Positions 23,333-28,065 of a stretch of DNA of 28,065 nucleotides are shown here, piece by piece. This stretch comes from a virus. The stretch covers positions 1 through 28,065 of the IMG/VR virus record IMGVR_UViG_3300008448_000474; one strand, given 5' to 3'. Numbering within the stretch: the first letter of the stretch is position 1; each line of letters starts with the position of its first letter. A model generated the notes under the pieces. The model worked only from the letters and a program-made list of their open reading frames with translations, was not told where the DNA came from and did not search any database. The position numbers and the translations under genes were made by a program.

Positions 23333-23740
23333 ATGCCTATTGATGATTTGAATGAAGGTAACGCATTAATATACGCTGCAAAGCATTATGACAATCCTCA
23401 TTTTTTTGATACAATCGAATTCTATGAAGATTTAAGTAGGTTCAAGTATTTAAAAAAGTTGTTTAGTAGGTATGAAGAAACAGGTGAGATAAACGAGAGA
23501 TTGGTTCTCAATCACCTTATTGTCATTTATAATGTGTTTGGCGTAGAAGCTGCTACAAAATTATTGTTTTTGAAAATGAGTAATTATGGTAGCTACATGA
23601 AACCATTCTTGATCCTTCTTAATTTTCTTCCCGATACAATTCATGGTGTTGCAGGTAGAAATATTAAAACATCAGATATAGTTATGGATCAAAAGATTGT
23701 TCAGAAATTAAGGAAGATCAATGAAACAAATCAAGAATAA
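23333..23740 (+). CDS. conserved T4-like phage protein (DUF7207-like, tentative)
   Basis: A 135-residue helical protein. NALIYAAKHYDNPHF, EFYEDLSRFKYLKKLF and LVLNHLIVIYNVFGVEAA are blocks I associate with a conserved family of marine T4-like phages. No catalytic motif is seen and function is unknown. The ribosome site is weak, so translation may depend on coupling to the gene just upstream. The next small gene starts within its last codons. Confidence 0.7.
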   Translation: MPIDDLNEGNALIYAAKHYDNPHFFDTIEFYEDLSRFKYLKKLFSRYEETGEINERLVLNHLIVIYNVFGVEAATKLLFLKMSNYGSYMKPFLILLNFLPDTIHGVAGRNIKTSDIVMDQKIVQKLRKINETNQE

Positions 23741-23897
23741 ACCCATCAAAGAAATGTTTGGTATCGCTGGATTGAACTCCGGCGATACTCAGCCTGCTCC
23801 TGCTAATAGCACTCAGAATGTTGATAAATTTGATCCTCTCCTTCCCAGAATCAAAAGAATCTTAAGAAGAAAGAAGGTGAATAATGTGGCTAGTTGA
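23721..23897 (+). CDS. small basic protein, 58 residues
   Basis: The frame from ATG 23721 to TGA 23895-23897 encodes 58 residues and is preceded by AAGGA at a good distance. It overlaps the previous gene by 20 bases and the next by 14, and it fills what would otherwise be a 143-base gap; all of this supports coding. The product starts MKQIKNKPIKEMF (I-K-E at 9-11, reminiscent of targeting sequences). It has a Pro/Asn/Ser-rich middle and ends with a strongly basic helix (PRIKRILRRKK). Function is unknown. Confidence 0.65.
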   Translation: MKQIKNKPIKEMFGIAGLNSGDTQPAPANSTQNVDKFDPLLPRIKRILRRKKVNNVAS

Positions 23898-24330
23898 TTT
23901 CTTACCTAAGTGGTTCTTTTTTGCAACTTTTGTAATCAGCCTTGCGGTTCTATGCGCAAGCTTCATCCTATCAATTCTACCTTTCTTTAAGCAGTATGTG
24001 CTTCCTGCAAGACTGGTTGCCACTGTCGTATTAGTTGGTTCTACATGGTTCCTAGGTGGCCATGCTAATGAGGATAAGTGGTTACAGAGAGTAGCTGAGC
24101 TAGAAGCTAAGATCAAAGAATCAGAAGAAAAATCTAAAGAAGTTAATAAAGAGATCGTAACCAAGGTGGTCACTAAAACAAAAGTGATTAAAGAACAAGC
24201 CAAAGAACGAATTGCTTATATCGACAGAGAGATAGTCAAATACGATACTAAGTTTCTTCCAGGTGGTGAGTGCGAGATTCCAAAAGATTTTATTGGTGTG
24301 ATTAACAAAGCAGCGGAGCCTGTAAAATGA
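23884..24330 (+). CDS. putative inner-membrane spanin subunit (Rz-like)
   Basis: A 148-residue protein with two hydrophobic segments (about residues 9-33 and 40-57). A long charged coiled-coil region follows (about 66-118, EAKIKESEEKSKEVNKE), then a C-terminal globular tail with one Cys. Directly after it, overlapping by 4 bases, comes a small lipoprotein. This is the classic layout of an i-spanin/o-spanin pair that fuses inner and outer membranes at lysis. Classical i-spanins have a single membrane segment, so the second one is unusual and the topology needs testing. The call rests on context and architecture. Confidence 0.65.
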   Translation: MWLVDFLPKWFFFATFVISLAVLCASFILSILPFFKQYVLPARLVATVVLVGSTWFLGGHANEDKWLQRVAELEAKIKESEEKSKEVNKEIVTKVVTKTKVIKEQAKERIAYIDREIVKYDTKFLPGGECEIPKDFIGVINKAAEPVK

Positions 24331-24587
24331 AATATTTGATTCCAATATTATTACTTGCTGGATGTTCTTCTACTCCAGTTCCAGTTAAAAGATCATTTCC
24401 AGATGCACCTGAACCATTGATGGAAAAATGTCTTCCGCTTGTATCACTACAGGAAGACGCAAAAATCAGTGATATTGCCAAGAATGTATCATATAACTAT
24501 TCTTTGTACCATGAGTGCTCTGTGAAAGTAGAGGCTTGGCAAGAATGGTATACGAGCCAGAAGAAGATCTTTGATGAGGTCAAGTAA
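24327..24587 (+). CDS. putative outer-membrane spanin lipoprotein (Rz1-like)
   Basis: An 86-residue protein with a short signal peptide and lipobox LLAGC, lipidated Cys13. A Pro-rich stretch follows (SSTPVPVKRSFPDAPEP), typical of o-spanins, then a helical C terminus. The start overlaps the upstream coiled-coil membrane gene as ATGA, and the stop overlaps the next start as TAATG. It would sit on the inner leaflet of the outer membrane and bind the i-spanin through the periplasm. The o-spanin role is inferred from size, lipobox, proline content and gene order. Confidence 0.7.
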   Translation: MKYLIPILLLAGCSSTPVPVKRSFPDAPEPLMEKCLPLVSLQEDAKISDIAKNVSYNYSLYHECSVKVEAWQEWYTSQKKIFDEVK

Positions 24588-25894
24588 TGGCTCAGTTCAG
24601 AACTGATCAAAATAAATTAGACTTCTCAAACAACAAAACACGATATGAAGTGTTCATGTTATCTGATAGGTTGACTCCATCTGGTAATCTTACAGATGCA
24701 TTTGGTCGCCTAAGAATATCTCAACCCTTCACTCTTTTTGATAGCAGCCACAGATTTGCTGATAATGGACTCTGGTCAACTTCCAATACAGCAGGTGGCA
24801 CATATGCTTTTGTCACCAATCAATCAACAATTGATATGACTGTTGATACAACAGCAGATGCTGAAGTAATAAGAGAAACGACCAAAGTATTCTCATACCA
24901 GCCTGGTAAGTCTCTATTAATTATGAACACGTTTGCAATGAGTACCCCCAAGGCTAATTTAAGGCAGCGGGTTGGTTATTTTGGTGCACAGAATGGTGTA
25001 TATTTAGAAAACGATGGTACAACGAACTATCTAGTACTTAGAAGTTACACGACAGGGGTGGTTGTTGAGACTCGTGCAGCACAGACAGACTGGAACATTG
25101 ATAAATTTGATGGTACCGGATACTCAGGTCAAGGATCAGAACCAGCTCATACAACAGGCCTTGATGTTTCAAAAACTAACATCCTTTGGTTTGATATAGA
25201 GTGGCTAGGCGTTGGTGATGTTAGATGTGGTTTCGTGGTTGATGGAAGATTCGTTACTGCCCATGTGTTTCATAACGATAACAGGAACACAATTCCTTAT
25301 ATGACTACAGCATCGTTACCTTTGAGATATGAGATAAAGAACATAGGAACTACTGCCAGCTCAAGTACTCTGAAACAAATATGTTCTACTGTAATTTCTG
25401 AAGGTGGATATGAATTGAGAGGCGCTCAACAAGGTGTAGGAAATGTAGTGACATCACCTGTTGATATTACCACTGCAGGAACATATTACACACTTATTTC
25501 TCTCAGATTGAAATCAGCTCGTCTTGATGCAATAGCAGTTCTGACCGCTATATCTCTTTTAGCTGTTACAAATAACGCTGTGGTGAATTGGCAGATGAGA
25601 TCTAATGGAACAACAACAGGAGGAACCTGGGTTAGTGCAGGTGCTGATTCTTCTGTTGAGTATAAATTAGATGGTGGAACTATTACTGGGGGCCGTATCT
25701 TAGCACAAGGTTATACAACAGCATCAACTCAAAGCTCTATCCCAGTAGATATTCTTAGAGAAGCACTTTTTAAGTTTCAACTAGAAAGAAATGGAATAAC
25801 TGGCACTCCATTCGAATTAACATTATGTGCAACCAGTGATATTAACGGTACGGATGTACATGCTGCATTGGACTGGGAAGAGATAACAAGATAA
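24587..25894 (+). CDS. virion structural protein (tail fibre-associated type)
   Basis: A 435-residue beta-rich protein. Blocks include MLSDRLTPSGNLTDAFGRLR, then VGYFGAQNGVYLEND, GVGDVRCGFVVDGRF and LPLRYEIKN. I recall this set from structural proteins of T4-like cyanophages. The N-terminal part may form the attachment domain and the C-terminal 150 residues a separate beta domain. No catalytic motif is seen. It lies between spanin genes and the endolysin, so structural and lysis genes are interleaved. Its TAA stop is part of the GATAAATA late box for the endolysin. Confidence 0.78.
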   Translation: MAQFRTDQNKLDFSNNKTRYEVFMLSDRLTPSGNLTDAFGRLRISQPFTLFDSSHRFADNGLWSTSNTAGGTYAFVTNQSTIDMTVDTTADAEVIRETTKVFSYQPGKSLLIMNTFAMSTPKANLRQRVGYFGAQNGVYLENDGTTNYLVLRSYTTGVVVETRAAQTDWNIDKFDGTGYSGQGSEPAHTTGLDVSKTNILWFDIEWLGVGDVRCGFVVDGRFVTAHVFHNDNRNTIPYMTTASLPLRYEIKNIGTTASSSTLKQICSTVISEGGYELRGAQQGVGNVVTSPVDITTAGTYYTLISLRLKSARLDAIAVLTAISLLAVTNNAVVNWQMRSNGTTTGGTWVSAGADSSVEYKLDGGTITGGRILAQGYTTASTQSSIPVDILREALFKFQLERNGITGTPFELTLCATSDINGTDVHAALDWEEITR

Positions 25895-25897
25895 ATA
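25890..25897 (+). promoter_or_regulatory. late promoter of the NATAAATA type (GATAAATA)
   Basis: Seven of eight bases match the T4 late box, and it overlaps the stop of the preceding gene. It is 60 bases ahead of the endolysin ATG. A TATAAT at 25938-25943 also lies in this gap, but the sequence 17 bases upstream (TTACCC) is a poor -35. Confidence 0.55.
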
Positions 25898-25957
25898 AAA
25901 GGCTCTATATTATGTTACCCGTGATTTGCCACCAAACTATAATAAAAAAGGTGAAAC

Positions 25958-26611
25958 ATGAATGTAACGAAACAACAACTCAGGGAATTGCTCCCTAAAA
26001 ATCCTTACGTGGACTACTGGTATGATGCTCTGTTTGGGCCTCAGCAAGAGCTAGGTGGTTCTTCTCTTCTAGATGAGTATGAAATCAATACGCCAAAGCG
26101 TATTGCTGCATTCATTGCTCAGTGTGCTCATGAATCTGGTGGATTCATGGTTTTGAAAGAGAACTTGAACTACAAAGCACCATCTCTTCGTAAACTATTT
26201 TCGAAGTACTTTCCTAATGACGAGTTAGCAGTTCAGTATGCTTCCAAGCCAAACAAACAGGAAGCTATTGCTAACAGAATCTACGCAAGCCGTATGGGCA
26301 ATGGTGATGAACGTAGTGGGGATGGGTTCAGATACTGTGGACGTGGATTAATTCAGCTGACTGGCAAATCTAACTATCAAAACTTTGCAGATAGTCTACA
26401 AATGCGTGTAGAAGATGTACCAGCTTACCTTGCAACATTTGAAGGTGCAGCTCAAAGTGCATGTTGGTTCTGGGAAACCAACAACCTTAACAAAGAAGCA
26501 GATGCAGGTGATATCAAAACAATGACCAGAAAAATTAATGGTGGATTCATTGGATTGGAAGACAGGATCAAACATTATGAGCATGCACTTCACGTTTTAG
26601 GAGCTCACTAA
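25958..26611 (+). CDS. endolysin, glycoside hydrolase family 19
   Basis: A 217-residue single-domain GH19 (chitinase-class) muramidase or endolysin that cuts peptidoglycan glycan chains for lysis. The catalytic Glu is in AHESGGF (E59), the second acid is E68 in LKENLNY, and FRYCGRGLIQLTG (about 124-136) is the substrate-binding signature. No signal peptide is visible, so release to the periplasm needs a holin. AAGGTG precedes the ATG, and a late promoter lies upstream. It overlaps the next lipoprotein gene by one base. Confidence 0.94.
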   Translation: MNVTKQQLRELLPKNPYVDYWYDALFGPQQELGGSSLLDEYEINTPKRIAAFIAQCAHESGGFMVLKENLNYKAPSLRKLFSKYFPNDELAVQYASKPNKQEAIANRIYASRMGNGDERSGDGFRYCGRGLIQLTGKSNYQNFADSLQMRVEDVPAYLATFEGAAQSACWFWETNNLNKEADAGDIKTMTRKINGGFIGLEDRIKHYEHALHVLGAH

Positions 26612-26841
26612 TGAAATATCTACCCCTACTAATGCTTGTAGCGTTGATGGGATGTGAAGAGCGCTACAGATATCCATGTCAAGATCCAAGTAACTGGCAA
26701 GAAGAGCAATGTAAGAAACCAATTTGCAGTGCAAATGGAACTTGCCCAGAAGATCTCACCCCATATGAAAAAGAAAAGGTTGGAGGCACGACAGGAAATC
26801 CAAATCTACAGCCTGCACCCAGTAAAGGAGATTGTAAATGA
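26611..26841 (+). CDS. small Cys-rich lipoprotein
   Basis: A 76-residue protein with signal peptide MKYLPLLMLVALMGC and lipidated Cys15. The mature part is hydrophilic with five more Cys (CQD, QCK, ICS, TCP, DCK). This suggests a disulfide-stabilised periplasmic protein. It follows the endolysin (TAATG) and overlaps the next membrane gene by 4 bases. It could be a second o-spanin-like or a superinfection-exclusion lipoprotein; neither is shown by the sequence. Confidence 0.68.
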   Translation: MKYLPLLMLVALMGCEERYRYPCQDPSNWQEEQCKKPICSANGTCPEDLTPYEKEKVGGTTGNPNLQPAPSKGDCK

Positions 26842-27275
26842 TTAAGCAACTATGGTCAGAAGAGAAATACACTACAGAAGAACTCAATGCTAGATTAAAG
26901 TTCTTTATTGGTATCATTCTAGGATTAACACTATTTGGTATTGTGTTTGTTGTGCTGTACAGTCTAATTTTTGTAACACAGCCAATGAATGGAATGAGTC
27001 CTGTTGATAACAAGTTCTTTGAATTAATTATTCCAGTGGCAACATTCTTAACTGGTACTCTATCTGGTATTATGTTAGCAGGTGATGATAAGGATTTGAG
27101 AGCGAAGGCATTGGAAGCAGCTAACAAGCCACCTCCACCAAGTGCTCCACCACCAGCACCAGTTCCAGTAACAAGAACTATCACTGAAACTACATATGCA
27201 GGTGCTCCACCATCAGTATCAGCAGGGTTTGGCGGTAAGTTAGCTCCTCCACCAGCTCCAGAACCTGAGATTTGA
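26838..27275 (+). CDS. two-helix membrane protein with Pro-rich tail
   Basis: A 145-residue protein with membrane segments at about residues 22-46 and 63-83. A charged linker follows (GDDKDLRAKAL), then a Pro/Ala-rich tail of about 45 residues (PPPPSAPPPAP). The N terminus is cytoplasmic by charge. It is unrecognised at family level, but similar proteins appear beside endolysins in T4-like marine phages as I recall. A holin or holin-associated role is plausible and inferred only from place and topology. Confidence 0.65.
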   Translation: MIKQLWSEEKYTTEELNARLKFFIGIILGLTLFGIVFVVLYSLIFVTQPMNGMSPVDNKFFELIIPVATFLTGTLSGIMLAGDDKDLRAKALEAANKPPPPSAPPPAPVPVTRTITETTYAGAPPSVSAGFGGKLAPPPAPEPEI

Positions 27276-27499
27276 TGGGTATATTGATTAGAATGCTCTC
27301 AGGTGAGGGCGAGCATAATCCAAGCAGTAAGCGAGTGATCACTTTCCTCGCTTTCCTGCTTGTTGCGGTTGGATATATAGCAGAGATGTTCTTTGAAAAG
27401 AAAGTTAATCCTCAAACCTTTGAGATGATGATGTATATTGTACTTGGGGGATTGGGATTCACAACAGCAGAAAAATTTACTAACAAGGAAAAGAAATGA
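27275..27499 (+). CDS. putative holin-like membrane protein
   Basis: A 74-residue protein with two membrane segments (about residues 21-38 and 48-64), a charged N terminus and a Lys-rich C terminus. The size, two helices and charge pattern fit class II holins, which permeabilise the inner membrane and release the endolysin. ATG 27275 is chosen over the TTG three bases earlier; it shares a base with the preceding stop. The next gene overlaps as ATGA. The holin role is an inference. Confidence 0.6.
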   Translation: MGILIRMLSGEGEHNPSSKRVITFLAFLLVAVGYIAEMFFEKKVNPQTFEMMMYIVLGGLGFTTAEKFTNKEKK

Positions 27500-27699
27500 A
27501 AAAGGAAATTATATTTGTGTCTATGATTCTTGCTCTTCTTTTCGTACCACTATCCAAAGCAGCATTTGCTGGTGGCGAAATGAAGGAAGTATGCCGCAAA
27601 GAAACAAAGAACGGTAAAGAGATTGAAGTGTGCAAGAAGATTAAAGTACACAAGAAACTAGAAGGTACCGCCGTTCCTGAGAAGGCTCCTAAGAAATAA
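27496..27699 (+). CDS. small secreted Lys-rich protein
   Basis: A 67-residue protein with a clear signal peptide (hydrophobic 7-22, predicted cleavage after AFA at about residue 25). The mature part has two Cys separated by a short charged stretch (VCRKETKNG then EVCKKIKVHKKLEG). The mature peptide would be about 42 residues, basic and probably disulfide-bonded. I recall similar small secreted proteins in the lysis region of marine T4-like phages, with no known function. AAGGAAA precedes the ATG. Confidence 0.68.
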   Translation: MKKEIIFVSMILALLFVPLSKAAFAGGEMKEVCRKETKNGKEIEVCKKIKVHKKLEGTAVPEKAPKK

Positions 27700-27700
27700 G

Positions 27701-27952
27701 ATGTCAATGGAACTTTTTGACACACAATCAAGGATAGCTATTTTGGAACACGAAGTAAAAAACGTCTCTGAGATGATGAAAGAGCTTCGTAAGGAGCAAA
27801 AAGAACAACACGAAGCAATGATGAAGAGAATTGATTCTATTGATCATAGAATTGCAGTTCTAGAAAAATGGCGCTTCATGTTGATTGGTGGTTCGCTCGT
27901 GGTCGGCTACCTAGTAGCCCAGCTTGTTCAACTTGCAAAAGTACTGAGTTGA
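27701..27952 (+). CDS. XhlA-like coiled-coil protein with C-terminal membrane anchor
   Basis: An 83-residue protein. Residues 8-55 form a long heptad-type coiled coil (ILEHEVKNVSEMMKELRKEQ onward), and about 58-79 form one membrane segment (FMLIGGSLVVGYLVAQLV). This matches the phage hemolysin XhlA architecture, often found with holins and endolysins. A lysis-helper role is likely from context. An alternative start two codons in (ATG 27707) is possible. Its TGA stop lies in the -35 box of the gp61 promoter. Confidence 0.7.
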   Translation: MSMELFDTQSRIAILEHEVKNVSEMMKELRKEQKEQHEAMMKRIDSIDHRIAVLEKWRFMLIGGSLVVGYLVAQLVQLAKVLS

Positions 27953-27977
27953 CTTATCAATAGGTTGCATATATAAT
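27949..27977 (+). promoter_or_regulatory. sigma70-like promoter for gp61-like gene
   Basis: TTGACT (27949-27954), a 17-base spacer and a perfect TATAAT (27972-27977), about 24 bases before ATG 28001. The TGA of the -35 is the stop of the upstream gene. Confidence 0.8.
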
Positions 27978-28000
27978 CTCCTTGCTATTTGAGGGAATAT

Positions 28001-28065
28001 ATGCAGCCAATTGATTACAAATACATAGGTCTAATTTCATCACACCTACCACTCTTTACAAGAAA
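28001..28065 (+). CDS. 61: DNA primase gp61-like, N terminus only
   Basis: Only the first 21 codons lie in the window. The start MQPIDYKYIGLISSHLP resembles the N terminus of T4-like marine phage primases that I recall, which usually continue into a zinc-ribbon. A sigma70-like promoter and GAGGGA lie upstream. Partner of the gp41 helicase at 8256. The call rests on a short segment. Confidence 0.55.
   Translation, partial: MQPIDYKYIGLISSHLPLFTR

Noticed and set aside
25938-25943. TATAAT before the endolysin as a sigma70 promoter
   Set aside because: The -35 at 17 bases is TTACCC, a poor match; the late box at 25890 explains the gene better.
26756-27184. Minus-strand frame of 142 codons
   Set aside because: It is the complement of a Pro-rich membrane protein and its neighbour; low-complexity antisense frames stay open by composition.
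1-28065. tRNA genes, CRISPR arrays, insertion sequences, inteins
   Set aside because: No intergenic space long enough for a tRNA outside promoter leaders, no spaced direct repeats, no transposase and no broken or intein-containing gene was seen; a tRNA scan was not run.

Overview
The window reads as a contiguous piece of a marine T4-like myovirus (Caudoviricetes, resembling cyanophages and pelagiphages). All supported genes lie on the plus strand, are tightly packed (many ATGA or TAATG junctions), and include T4 hallmark genes: dCMP deaminase, DNA polymerase gp43, UvsX, gp41 helicase and the first codons of a gp61-like primase. PhoH, Hsp20 and NATAAATA late promoters fit a marine T4-like phage. 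A spanin pair and two lipoproteins imply a Gram-negative host. The host cannot be named from this sequence, and no photosynthesis gene is present.

Layout. (1) 1-2.8 kb: nucleotide metabolism and accessory genes (dCMP deaminase, DUF2693-like protein, PhoH, Hsp20, Sm-like protein). (2) 2.8-9.6 kb: replication and recombination (gp43, a coiled-coil protein, a four-helix membrane protein, UvsX, a diverged 2OG-oxygenase-like protein, gp41). (3) 9.6-10.8 kb: a small membrane protein and two HExxH metallopeptidase-like genes, the second exported and under its own sigma70-like promoter. (4) 10.8-22.2 kb: a late-promoter-driven block in which at least eight products start with a short amphipathic sequence ending in [L/I]-x-E. 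This matches the T4 internal-protein capsid-targeting sequence cut by the gp21 prohead protease. The block includes a possible PD-(D/E)XK nuclease, a KxDG ligase/nucleotidyltransferase-like protein, a nucleotidylyltransferase, a HiPIP-like cysteine protein and long low-complexity mosaic proteins. It also holds two SAM methyltransferases and a Dps/ferritin-like gene. (5) 22.2-28 kb: virion structural genes and a lysis module (spanins, GH19 endolysin, small membrane and lipoproteins). A strong sigma70-like promoter then leads into gp61.

Regulation is readable. Four host-type promoters (TTGAC[A/T/C]-17 bp-TATAAT-like) precede hsp20, gp43, the exported peptidase and gp61, and in each the -35 box contains the TGA stop of the gene before it. 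Six NATAAATA late promoters precede the phoH leader, the packaged-protein block, structural genes and the endolysin; a seventh coincides with the -10 of the hsp20 promoter. The main hypothesis is that region 4 encodes a set of proteins packaged in the head and delivered with the DNA. No tRNA, CRISPR array, insertion sequence or minus-strand gene could be supported, and no gene-free stretch exceeds 300 bases.
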